From Caulobacter sp. (GTDB lineage: Bacteria > Pseudomonadota > Alphaproteobacteria > Caulobacterales > Caulobacteraceae): a stretch of 15,085 nucleotides of DNA. The notes under the pieces are model-generated. The model searched no databases. It saw only the letters and a list, made by a program, of their open reading frames with translations, and was not told the DNA's origin. Positions 1-7,030 of the stretch are shown one piece after another. A program made the translations under genes and the position numbers. Numbering within the stretch: the stretch's first letter is position 1; the number at the start of each line of letters is the position of its first letter. The stretch spans positions 1-15,085 of the forward strand of contig JAQGIN010000081.1 in NCBI GenBank assembly GCA_028291125.1. The letters are read 5' to 3'.

Positions 1-749
1 CCGGCCTGGCCTCGGCCCTGCCGCATCTGCGGCGGGGATTCGAGGACCTCGAGGCGGCGGCGCGCGAACTCGAGCTTCAGCGGGGTCACGAGCTGCACAT
101 CGCCGCCGCCTCGGACTTCGTCGAGCTCTGGCTGGCGCCGCGGCTCGACCGCTTTCGCGCCGAGCACCCCAACCTGCGCTTTTGCATCAACGGCGAGGGC
201 GACGCGCCCCTGCGGCTCGGGCGGGTGGACTGCGAGATCAGCTATGGCCCGCCGGGCGAGGACGCCCTGACCGATCTGCTGTTTCGCGACTACGTCGTTC
301 CCATCGCCTCGCCGACCAACATCGCGCGCACCGCCGAGCTTGACGCCCGCGACCGGCTGGAAGGCTTTCCGCTGATCCATCTGGACTTCTACAAGGACGA
401 CCCGGCGGGGCTGTCATGGCCGGACTGGGTGGCGGCCAACGCCGTGGCCCGCAGCGCGCCCGAGCGCGGCATGCGGTTTCGGCGCATCACGGCGGCGCTC
501 GACGCCGTCACCGCCAACGCCGGCGTCACCCTTTGCGGTCTGGCGCTGCTCGCCGAGCGGCTCGAGGCCGGCGATGTCGGCCTGCCCTACGGCATCGCGC
601 CGGGCCGCTGGAGCGCCCACGGCTTCGTCGCCCGCTTCCGCCGCGAGGCCGACTCCCGCCGCCACGTCCAACGATTCCGCGCCTGGCTGGCCGATGAAAG
701 CCGCGCGACGGCGGCTTGGATGGAGCGGGCGACGCAAGGCGGCCGATAG
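1..749 (+). CDS. LysR-family transcriptional regulator, GcvA-like (5' end missing)
   Basis: The frame is open from base 3 to the TAG at 747-749. The gene begins outside the window, so the N-terminal winged HTH is not visible. The first residues (GLASALPHLRRGFEDLEAA) look like the linker helix that joins the LysR HTH to its effector domain. The remainder fits the two-lobed periplasmic-binding-like effector domain of GcvA-type regulators: a first strand in 'ELHIAAASDFVELWLAPRL', an 'F..EHPNL.F' segment, 'VDCEISYGPP', and a closing 'RFRAWLADES' helix. Such proteins bind a small molecule and activate or repress a usually divergent target gene. That target would lie to the left and is not visible. 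The next gene starts 44 bp downstream on the same strand. Family assignment is firm; ligand and regulon cannot be told. Confidence 0.88.
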   Translation, partial: GLASALPHLRRGFEDLEAAARELELQRGHELHIAAASDFVELWLAPRLDRFRAEHPNLRFCINGEGDAPLRLGRVDCEISYGPPGEDALTDLLFRDYVVPIASPTNIARTAELDARDRLEGFPLIHLDFYKDDPAGLSWPDWVAANAVARSAPERGMRFRRITAALDAVTANAGVTLCGLALLAERLEAGDVGLPYGIAPGRWSAHGFVARFRREADSRRHVQRFRAWLADESRATAAWMERATQGGR

Positions 750-793
750 GGCGCGGCGACAAGGCGGAAACGGCTGACAGCGCGCGGCGACGC

Positions 794-2638
794 ATGCAAA
801 CTATCGGGATGTTGGACCATACGTCGCCGGCCGAGGGCGAAGACGATCCGCTCGGGACCTGGCTAGATCGACCCGCGACCGTGGTCGAGCAGCTGCGGGC
901 CGAGCCTGGCCGCGTGGCCGCCGAGCTGTCGCGCTCGGCCGCGGCGGCCTCCGCCTATCCGATCATGCGGATCGAACGCCTGGCCGCCGCCGTGCTCGAT
1001 CGCCGGGGCCGCCTGCTGTTCGCCGACGCGGCGTTCGAGCGTCGTTTCGGCCAGGCGGCGATCGATCCGGACACAGCTCGCCGCGCCGCGGCCGCCCGGC
1101 GCCCGGAAGCCTCGCCGACCGAGGCGCGCGACGGCTCCGCCAGCCTGCTGATCTATGGCGATCGTGACCTGGCGCGGCATTGGTTGCTGCCGCCCGAGGC
1201 GGCGCAGGCGGCGGCCCGGCCCGAGGCCCGCGTCGTGGCGCTGGGCCCGGCCACCAATGAGACGACCTCGGCCCTGACCGACGCCGGCGCCGCCTTTGGC
1301 CTGACGCCGCTTCAGACCCGGGTGGCGGTGGCGGTGGTCGCCACCGGCTCCATCCGTCTGGCCGCCGAGCGAACCGAGATCGCCTACGCCACCGCCCGCG
1401 AAGTGATGGCGGCGGCGATGAAGCGCGTCGGGGTGACGCGCGTCTCAGGACTGGTGCAGCGCCTGACCACTTTGTCGTTCGGGGTGTGGCCGCTCGACGG
1501 CGCGCCGGCGGACGTGCTGTGCGACATCTGGGGCCTCAGCCCGCGGCAGCTCACCCTGGCGTCTGGCGTCGCCCAGGGCCTGTCGCGCCAGGCCGCCGCG
1601 GCCGCGGCCGACCTTTCCGAGGCGGCCGCCAAGAAGGAGCTCGACAAGGTCTATCTGGCGCTCGGCGTGGCCAGCGCCTCCGGCCTGGCGCGGGTGCTGA
1701 CCGAGGCGCGGGCCCTGGCCCTGGTCACCCAGGCGACGGGCGGCGTCATGCGGCGTGACCACGACCCTGCCGAACCGCTCGGCTTTGCCCTCCGGCCCGA
1801 CGGCACGCGCGTCGCCTTCAGTGACTATGGACCGCGGCCGGGCCGGCCGGTCCTGGTGCTGCACAGCAGCTCGACCTCGCGCAGCGTGCCCGGCGTCCTG
1901 GTGCGGGCCCTGCAGCGTCGCGGCTTTCGCCCTTTGGCGATCGACCGGCCCGGCTTTGGCTTGAGCGATCCCTACCGCCTGGCCGCCGACGATCGCCGGG
2001 ACGTCTTCGCCGCCGCGTGCGACGACGTCGCCCTCGTCTGCCAACGCCTGAAACTGCCGCGCGTCGACCTGCTGGCCCGCGGCGCCGCCCAGGTCGCGCT
2101 CGGCCTCGCCCGGCAACGGCCCGACCTGCTGGACCGGGTCGCCCTGCTCAATCCCGATCCCCACACCGAGGCGGGAGGCCCCGGCCAGGGCGCCTTCATG
2201 CCCGTCAAGGCGGCGTTCGTCCGCCACCCGGCCCTGATCGAGCCCTTCGCCCGCATCCTGGCAAGCCAGATGACGCCGGTGCGGATGCGGCGGCTGGTGT
2301 TTCGGGCCATCGCGACCAGCCAGGTCGACGTGGCGGCGATGTCCAACCCCCAGAACTACGCCGACTACGCGCGCGGCATCCGCCTGTTCGCCACCGGACG
2401 GATCGGCGGCTATGTCGCCGAGCAGCAGGCGATGGCTCGCGCCGTCGCGCCCGAGCCGCTTGCCGGCTGCGACGACTGGCGGGTGCTGATCGGCGCCCAG
2501 GACCCCATGCACGACTTCGCCCAGGTGGAGCGCTACTGGCGACGCGTCCTGCCGGGCGCGCGGTTCGAGGTGATGCCGGACGCCGGCCGGTTCCTCTATC
2601 TCAGCCACCCCGAAGCCGCCGCGGCCATTCTCCTCTAG
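794..2638 (+). CDS. PAS-like / tandem LuxR-type HTH / alpha-beta hydrolase-fold fusion, hydrolase catalytically degenerate
   Basis: From the ATG at 794 the product has 614 residues. Residues ~54-90 resemble a PAS core ('AAVLDRRGRLLFADAAFERRFG'-like strand and helix). Residues ~169-224 ('LTPLQTRVAVAVV...GVTRVSGLVQRL') and ~246-309 ('LSPRQLTLASGVAQGLS...ALGVASASGLARVL') are two LuxR/GerE-like HTH units. Residues ~329-612 form an alpha/beta-hydrolase fold ('PVLVLHSS', 'AIDRPGFGLSDP', 'VALLNPDP', 'VLIGAQDPMHDF', 'PDAGRFLYLSHPE'). The nucleophile elbow reads LLARGAAQ instead of GxSxGG, and the usual catalytic His of 'aGHflylehPe' is Arg599; only the acid (Asp570) remains. I infer a one-component regulator whose hydrolase domain is a ligand sensor. 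The start is uncertain: neither ATG 794 nor ATG 809 has a strong Shine-Dalgarno. An upstream ATG at 716 would overlap the LysR gene and add an Arg-rich, featureless tail. Confidence 0.8.
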   Translation: MQTIGMLDHTSPAEGEDDPLGTWLDRPATVVEQLRAEPGRVAAELSRSAAAASAYPIMRIERLAAAVLDRRGRLLFADAAFERRFGQAAIDPDTARRAAAARRPEASPTEARDGSASLLIYGDRDLARHWLLPPEAAQAAARPEARVVALGPATNETTSALTDAGAAFGLTPLQTRVAVAVVATGSIRLAAERTEIAYATAREVMAAAMKRVGVTRVSGLVQRLTTLSFGVWPLDGAPADVLCDIWGLSPRQLTLASGVAQGLSRQAAAAAADLSEAAAKKELDKVYLALGVASASGLARVLTEARALALVTQATGGVMRRDHDPAEPLGFALRPDGTRVAFSDYGPRPGRPVLVLHSSSTSRSVPGVLVRALQRRGFRPLAIDRPGFGLSDPYRLAADDRRDVFAAACDDVALVCQRLKLPRVDLLARGAAQVALGLARQRPDLLDRVALLNPDPHTEAGGPGQGAFMPVKAAFVRHPALIEPFARILASQMTPVRMRRLVFRAIATSQVDVAAMSNPQNYADYARGIRLFATGRIGGYVAEQQAMARAVAPEPLAGCDDWRVLIGAQDPMHDFAQVERYWRRVLPGARFEVMPDAGRFLYLSHPEAAAAILL

Positions 2639-2662
2639 CGGAGATCGGGCCCAGGCCGACGA

Positions 2663-2690
2663 GCGACACCCCACAAATGGGGATGTTCGC
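2663..2690. terminator. Imperfect hairpin downstream of the HTH-hydrolase gene
   Basis: Arms 2663-2673 and 2678-2690 pair over 11 bases around a CAAA loop, with single-base bulges at 2683 and 2687; the inner five pairs are CCCCA/TGGGG. It lies 25 bp after the TAG at 2636-2638 and ~110 bp before the RTX gene. No T-run follows, so it is not a textbook intrinsic terminator. It could separate the two transcripts or belong to the RTX leader. The rest of the 160-bp gap shows no clear promoter. Confidence 0.35.
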
Positions 2691-2798
2691 CACCGCCCCC
2701 GCCGCCGACAACCAGCGACGTCTCGGTGGGGACGCCTGCGCTTCCCACATCGGGCCGGATTGTTCTGGTGACCAAACCCTGGGTGGGCGGAGTAAGGC

Positions 2799-4877
2799 AT
2801 GACGACGGTGACCGCGGGCGCCAATGTGGCGCTGCAGATGAATCTGCTGGATATCAACGGGATTTTGGACGGCGTCGTCACCTCGGCGACCACCAGCCGG
2901 ATCGAGCTCGGCTATGCCGGCAGCGACGAGCGCGACGTGTTCTTCGGGACGTTCGTGCTCAATAGCGATCCGTCGAAGATCACCGGCACGATCACCGGCC
3001 TGGAATATTATCGGGGCGGCGCCCTGGTCTTCAAGGCCAGCGACTTCAGCGTCTCGGTGGCCGACTATCTGGGCTGGGCGCAGAACGCCGACCCCGCCGT
3101 AGGATTGGACCTGGCGTTCCGCGGCATACTGGGCGGCGCGGACATCTTCATCGGCTCGCCGCTGGACGACACCCTGTACGGCTATCCGGGCGACGACGTC
3201 ATGGACGGCGGAGCCGGGGCCGACATCCTGCGCGGCAACGCCGGCGCCGACACCTTGCGGGGCGGCGACGGCGACGATTACCTGCACGGCGGCGCGGGCG
3301 ACGACCTTCTGGACGGCGGCGCGGGAATCGACCGGGTCGCCTTCTCGACCGACATCTCCGTCGGGGCCGTGGGCGTCGTCGTCGACCTGACCAAGCAGGG
3401 CGTGGCCCAGGACACCGGCCATGGCCGCGACACCCTGGTCAATATCGAGAACCTGTCGGGCACCATCTATGACGACACCCTGATCGGCGACGACCGGGGC
3501 AACTGGCTGTGGGGCGGCTCGAACGGCACGGGCGTCACCGGCAACGACACGATCTCCGGCGGCGGCGGCGACGACCTGATCGAGGTCGGGGCGGGGGATC
3601 ACACGCTGTCGGGAGGGGCGGGCGTCGACACCGCCTCGCTGCGGGGCAACACCACCGACATTAGCGCCCAAGGCGCGACGGTGTCGCTGGCCCTGCAGGG
3701 CGCGCGCCAGGACACCGGCCAGGGGGCGATGAGACTCGACGGGTTCGAGAACCTCTCCGGCTCGGTGCATGGCGACCAGCTGACCGGCGACGCCGGGGCC
3801 AATGTGCTGGCGGGCGCCGGCGGCGACGACATCCTGCGCGGCGGCGGCGGCGACGACACCCTGCTGGGCGACGGCGCGATCCGCCCGGACTCCGGCCCGC
3901 GGGGCCTGTCCGGGCGGATCGTCACCCTGGAGAACGACGCCCAGGGCAAGGACACCCTGGAGGGCGGCGCGGGCGACGACCTGCTGGTCGGCGGCGCGGG
4001 GAACGACAAGCTCGACGGCGGCGCTGGGACCGACAAGGCCAAGTACCTGGGCGCGTCGGTCGACTTCTCCTGGACCCTCCAGGCCAACGGCGACTACGTG
4101 GTCGTCGACCTGAGGGGCGGCTCGCCCGAGGGCACGGACACCCTGACAGGGGTTGAACGCCTGGTCTTCACCGACAAGGAGGTCGGTTTGTCGGCCTCCC
4201 CCGCTGCAGCCGCCGTCGTCGTGGCCGAGAGCAACATCCTGCGGGGCGCCAGCTCGCCCGCGGCCGATGCCATCCTGGCCAAGGTCGAGTCCGGCGTCCT
4301 GACCCAGGCCCAGGCCACCGCCGAACTGGTCAAGCTGGCGGACGCCACCACCTCGGTGGCGACGCTGAGCTACCAATTCTTCACCGGCAAGGTCCCCAGC
4401 CAGGGCGGGATCGACTATCTGGTCTCGCCCACCGGGCCCAACGCCAACAATCTGAACTCGGCCTACTACCAGAGCTTCAACCTGGAGAACCGCTACATCA
4501 ATTTCGCGGTCAATCTGGGCAAGGTCGGCGAGGGCCAGACCAAGTTCCAAGCCGAATATGGGGCGCTGTCGTTGTTCGACGCCACCAAGAAGGCCTACGG
4601 CGTGATCTTTGGCGCGACGCCGACCGACGCCAAGGTCGCCGCCCTGCTGTCGGGCGGCCGCGACGCCTATTTCGACGCCTATGGACAGGACGGACTGAAC
4701 GGCCTCGGCACTAAGGCGGCGATGGTCGGATGGTTGCTGGGCGAGGCCGAGAAGGCCGACCTCGGCAGCTACGCGAAGGCCAATGCGGCCTTCCTGACCG
4801 ATCTGGCCGACGGGGCGAGCTTCGCGGTCGACCTGGTTGGGACCTACGCCAAGCCGGAGTTCGCCTACGGCGGTTAA
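2799..4877 (+). CDS. Secreted RTX calcium-binding protein with C-terminal RsaA-like (S-layer LPS-anchor type) domain
   Basis: The 692-residue product starts at ATG 2799, preceded by GGAG at 2789-2792 (6-nt spacer). It has no Sec signal, as expected for a type I secretion substrate. Residues ~1-120 are a beta-rich N-terminal part. RTX nonapeptide blocks (GGxGxDxLx) lie at ~127-178, 248-278, 325-359 and 383-413. Between them a module ending in 'AQDTG.G...ENLSG' occurs twice, at ~189-231 and ~289-331. Residues ~408-464 ('DYVVVDLRGG..EGTDTLTGVERLVFTD') are the closing module common in serralysin-like RTX proteins. Residues ~488-686 match, from memory, the N-terminal LPS-binding domain of Caulobacter RsaA ('YQFFTG', 'LNSAYYQSFNLENRYINFAVNL', 'KAAMVGWLL'). 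No protease HExxH motif or other catalytic domain is seen. The likely location is the outer surface, held to LPS or the S-layer. No type I exporter gene is in the window. The stop overlaps the convergent dehydrogenase gene. Confidence 0.88.
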   Translation: MTTVTAGANVALQMNLLDINGILDGVVTSATTSRIELGYAGSDERDVFFGTFVLNSDPSKITGTITGLEYYRGGALVFKASDFSVSVADYLGWAQNADPAVGLDLAFRGILGGADIFIGSPLDDTLYGYPGDDVMDGGAGADILRGNAGADTLRGGDGDDYLHGGAGDDLLDGGAGIDRVAFSTDISVGAVGVVVDLTKQGVAQDTGHGRDTLVNIENLSGTIYDDTLIGDDRGNWLWGGSNGTGVTGNDTISGGGGDDLIEVGAGDHTLSGGAGVDTASLRGNTTDISAQGATVSLALQGARQDTGQGAMRLDGFENLSGSVHGDQLTGDAGANVLAGAGGDDILRGGGGDDTLLGDGAIRPDSGPRGLSGRIVTLENDAQGKDTLEGGAGDDLLVGGAGNDKLDGGAGTDKAKYLGASVDFSWTLQANGDYVVVDLRGGSPEGTDTLTGVERLVFTDKEVGLSASPAAAAVVVAESNILRGASSPAADAILAKVESGVLTQAQATAELVKLADATTSVATLSYQFFTGKVPSQGGIDYLVSPTGPNANNLNSAYYQSFNLENRYINFAVNLGKVGEGQTKFQAEYGALSLFDATKKAYGVIFGATPTDAKVAALLSGGRDAYFDAYGQDGLNGLGTKAAMVGWLLGEAEKADLGSYAKANAAFLTDLADGASFAVDLVGTYAKPEFAYGG
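3177..4037 (+). repeat. RTX nonapeptide repeat region (four blocks)
   Basis: Four runs of GGxGxD-type nonapeptides lie at 3177-3332, 3540-3632, 3771-3875 and 3945-4037. In DNA they appear as recurring GGCGGCG-CGGGCGACGAC units. Each run would form a parallel beta-roll that binds Ca2+ through the Asp and Gly turns. The runs are separated by a ~43-residue non-RTX module present in two copies (3363-3491 and 3663-3791), 300 bp apart. Confidence 0.85.
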
Positions 4878-5806
4878 CCTCCCGCCGCCTGCTCCACCGC
4901 CAGGGCCAGGTCGAGCGCTCGGGCCGCCTCTTCGCCAGTGACTACCGGCCGCGGCGCGCGGCCCTCGACGGCGGCCAGGAAGCCGGCGACGCTGGCCCCG
5001 AGCGGGTCCTGGCCGGCCGGGGTGGCGGTGAAGTCCTCGATCAGCGGATGCGGCGTGGTGTTGCGGAAGGTGCGGGCGAGAAAGTCGATCTCGACCTCGC
5101 CGGTGGCGTAGACCACCTTCATGGTCCGCACCCGGGCGTCGGCGACGCGCGAGGCGTCGAACACCGCGGTGAAACCGTCGGCGAAGGTGGCCTCGGCCTT
5201 CACCCAGTCGAGGCCGAAGCCGCGATCGGCGGCCCCCTCGCCCTCCACCGTCACCGGTTCAGCGGCGCACAGGGCCAGGGCTAGGTCGATGTCGTGGATC
5301 ATCAGGTCTAGCACCACCGAGACGTCGAGGTTGCGGTCCGACGGCGTGCCCCGCCGAACCGCTTCCAGGCGCAGCGGCCGCTCGGGGATGTCGAGCAGGC
5401 CCATGGCCTGGAACACCACCCGCTCCTGGTGGCCGCAGGCCAGGACCACCTGGCGACGGGCCGCCTCGGCGACCAGGGCGTCGGCGTCGTCCGGCGTCAC
5501 CGCCAGCGGCTTTTCGACATAGACCGGCTTGCCGGCCTTCAGCGCCGCCAGGGCCGCGCCCGCGTGGTGCACGGCCGGGGTGGCGACGGTGACCACGTCG
5601 ACCTGCGCCAGGAAGCTGGCCATGTCGTCGAAGGCCGCCGCGCCCAGCGGCGTCGCCAGGGCCTGGGCGCGGGCCAGGTCGACGTCGAACACCGCCACCA
5701 GATCGGTGACGTCGAGCTCGACATACTTCTTGGCGTGGTAGCCGCCGAACACCCCGGCGCCGATGACGCCGGCCCGCAGGACCTTGAACTTGGAGACTTG
5801 GGTCAT
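4874..5806 (-). CDS. Gfo/Idh/MocA-family NAD(P)-dependent oxidoreductase (possibly GnnA-like UDP-GlcNAc 3-dehydrogenase)
   Basis: This 310-residue protein starts at the ATG ending at 5806. An N-terminal Rossmann fold carries G16-A-G-V-F-G21 and then V-F-D-V-D at the end of strand 2. The family signature EKP is at 98-100, where the Lys lies in the active site. 'LDLMIHDIDLAL' (168-177) supplies the conserved His171/Asp172. The combination of 'CGHQERV', 'RLEAVRRGTPSDRNLDVSVVLDLMIHDIDL' and a ~310-aa length resembles the GnnA group, which oxidises C3 of UDP-GlcNAc so that GnnB can aminate it for 2,3-diamino-glucose lipid A. I recall this resemblance rather than having aligned it. No gnnB or lpx gene is adjacent, so another sugar or inositol substrate is possible. 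No Shine-Dalgarno is evident upstream. The stop shares TTAA (4874-4877) with the convergent RTX gene. Confidence 0.85.
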   Translation of the reverse strand: MTQVSKFKVLRAGVIGAGVFGGYHAKKYVELDVTDLVAVFDVDLARAQALATPLGAAAFDDMASFLAQVDVVTVATPAVHHAGAALAALKAGKPVYVEKPLAVTPDDADALVAEAARRQVVLACGHQERVVFQAMGLLDIPERPLRLEAVRRGTPSDRNLDVSVVLDLMIHDIDLALALCAAEPVTVEGEGAADRGFGLDWVKAEATFADGFTAVFDASRVADARVRTMKVVYATGEVEIDFLARTFRNTTPHPLIEDFTATPAGQDPLGASVAGFLAAVEGRAPRPVVTGEEAARALDLALAVEQAAGG

Positions 5807-5867
5807 GGGCGGAGGTGTAGCCAGTTCGCGTGACGGCGGGAAGCGCTGGAGCCCGGCCCCGAGCTGC

Positions 5868-5883
5868 GCTAAACAGACGTTTA
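5868..5883. promoter_or_regulatory. Candidate promoter -10 and overlapping palindromic operator
   Basis: TAAAC (5870-5874) and GTTTA (5879-5883) form a perfect inverted repeat around AGAC. GCTAAA at 5868-5873 fits the Caulobacter housekeeping -10 (GCTANA) and overlaps the left arm. No good -35 is seen at the expected distance. The site lies 24 bp before the ATG at 5908, in the gap between the divergent dehydrogenase and reductase genes. Short AT-rich palindromes of this form are typical TetR/AcrR-family operators. A repressor here would block the + strand promoter. No regulator gene is adjacent. Confidence 0.4.
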
Positions 5884-5907
5884 AATGAGAACGCCAGGGA
5901 GAGCGCC

Positions 5908-6909
5908 ATGACCACGTCGCGTGAGATCCGCCTGAAATCGCGTCCGGTGGGCGTGCCGACCGCCGCCGACTTCGACCTGGCGACCGTCGAGCTGTCGCCG
6001 CCCGAGCCCGGCCAGGTCCAGGTCAAGAACCTGTGGATGTCGGTCGACCCCTATATGCGCGGCCGGATGTACGACCGGCCCAGCTATGTGCCGCCGTTCG
6101 AGCTGGGCAAGGCCCTGCAGGGCGGGGCGGTGGGCGAGGTGCTGGTCTCCGGCGACCCGGCCTTCGCGCCCGGCGACCTGGTGCAGTCGATGTTCGGCTG
6201 GCGCGAGGCCTACAACGCCCCGGCCTCGGCCCTGCAGAAGATCGACGCCCAGGGCCTGCCGCCCCAGGCCTTCCTCGGCGTCGCCGGCATGACCGGCCTG
6301 ACCGCCTATACCGGCCTGTTGCGCATCGCGGCGCTGAAGGACGGCGACGTGGTGTTCGTCTCGGCCGCCGCCGGGGCGGTGGGCTCGGTGGTCTGCCAGA
6401 TCGCCAAGCTCAAGGGCCACACGGTGATCGGCTCGGCCGGCGGGGCCGACAAGGTCGCCTATCTGAAGGCGATCGGCGTCGACCACGTCATCGACTACAA
6501 GGCCACGCCCGACCTGAAGGCGGCGCTGAAGGCCGCCGCGCCCAAGGGCATCGACGTCTATTTCGACAATGTCGGCGGCGCGCATCTGGAGGCGGCGCTC
6601 GACTCCGCCCGGCCGTTCGCCCGCTTCGCCGAATGCGGCATGATCTCGCTGTACAACGAGACCGGCGAGGTCAAGGGACCGTCCAACATCGCCCTGGTGG
6701 TCGGCAAGTCGCTGCGGCTGGAGGGGTTCATCGTCTCCAACCACTACGACCTCTATCCGACCTTCGCCAAGGACATGGCCGGCTGGATCGCCGCCGGCCA
6801 GGTGAAGGGGCGCGAGACCGTCGAGCACGGCGTCGAGCGCGCGCCCGAGGCCTTCATCAAGCTGTTCAACGGCGAGAACCTCGGCAAGATGCTGGTCAAG
6901 CTGGCCTAG
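5908..6909 (+). CDS. NADP-dependent oxidoreductase, MDR superfamily (CurA / leukotriene B4 12-hydroxydehydrogenase-like)
   Basis: The 333-residue protein starts at ATG 5908 behind AGGGAGAG (5896-5903). An in-frame ATG at 5830 would add a 26-residue tail upstream of this ribosome binding site and is not used here. The N-terminal GroES-like domain holds 'SVDPYMRGRM' (45-54), diagnostic of the zinc-free LTB4DH/CurA branch. The Rossmann domain has 'AAAGAVGS' (153-160) for the pyrophosphate and 'GIDVYFDNVGG' (214-224). 'NGENLGKMLVKL' closes the protein, as in relatives that reduce C=C bonds of enones and alkenals with NADPH. Length is close to E. coli CurA/YncB (~345). Zinc ligands are absent, as expected. 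It is cytosolic and likely acts in detoxification of reactive carbonyls. A palindromic operator candidate sits just upstream, suggesting inducible control. The real substrate cannot be told from sequence. Confidence 0.92.
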   Translation: MTTSREIRLKSRPVGVPTAADFDLATVELSPPEPGQVQVKNLWMSVDPYMRGRMYDRPSYVPPFELGKALQGGAVGEVLVSGDPAFAPGDLVQSMFGWREAYNAPASALQKIDAQGLPPQAFLGVAGMTGLTAYTGLLRIAALKDGDVVFVSAAAGAVGSVVCQIAKLKGHTVIGSAGGADKVAYLKAIGVDHVIDYKATPDLKAALKAAAPKGIDVYFDNVGGAHLEAALDSARPFARFAECGMISLYNETGEVKGPSNIALVVGKSLRLEGFIVSNHYDLYPTFAKDMAGWIAAGQVKGRETVEHGVERAPEAFIKLFNGENLGKMLVKLA

Positions 6910-6948
6910 CGAGAGGGCGGTCCCATCGGGTGGAGCGCATCTTCCATC

Positions 6949-6986
6949 CAGCTCATCATCCCCGCGAAGGCGGGGATGATGAGCTG
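6949..6986. terminator. Perfect 17-bp inverted repeat between convergent genes (REP-like, probable bidirectional terminator)
   Basis: The arms at 6949-6965 and 6970-6986 pair perfectly over 17 bp around a GAAG loop; the core is CCCCGC-GAAG-GCGGGG. It lies 39 bp after the reductase stop (6909) and 44 bp before the lipoprotein stop (7031), so it could end both transcripts. No T-run follows on either strand. The CCCCGCGAAGGCGGGGAT core resembles dispersed palindromes common in alphaproteobacterial intergenic regions. Confidence 0.7.
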
Positions 6987-7030
6987 AGGGTGATCGAGGC
7001 TGCGGATCATGCTCCAGGAACCTGCCTAAC

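Noticed and set aside
716..793. N-terminal extension of the HTH-hydrolase gene from ATG 716
   Set aside because: It overlaps the LysR gene by 34 bp, adds an Arg-rich featureless segment and has no Shine-Dalgarno.
1445..2893. A 482-codon - strand frame opposite the HTH-hydrolase gene and the start of the RTX gene
   Set aside because: It crosses two + strand genes and has no domain signal.
3177..4037. CRISPR-like or tandem DNA repeats
   Set aside because: The periodic DNA pattern is fully explained by RTX nonapeptide codons within an open frame.
2601..4550. A 649-codon open frame on the - strand opposite the RTX gene
   Set aside because: It is antisense to a gene with clear RTX motifs. Its translation has no recognisable domain, and its openness follows from repetitive GC-rich codons.
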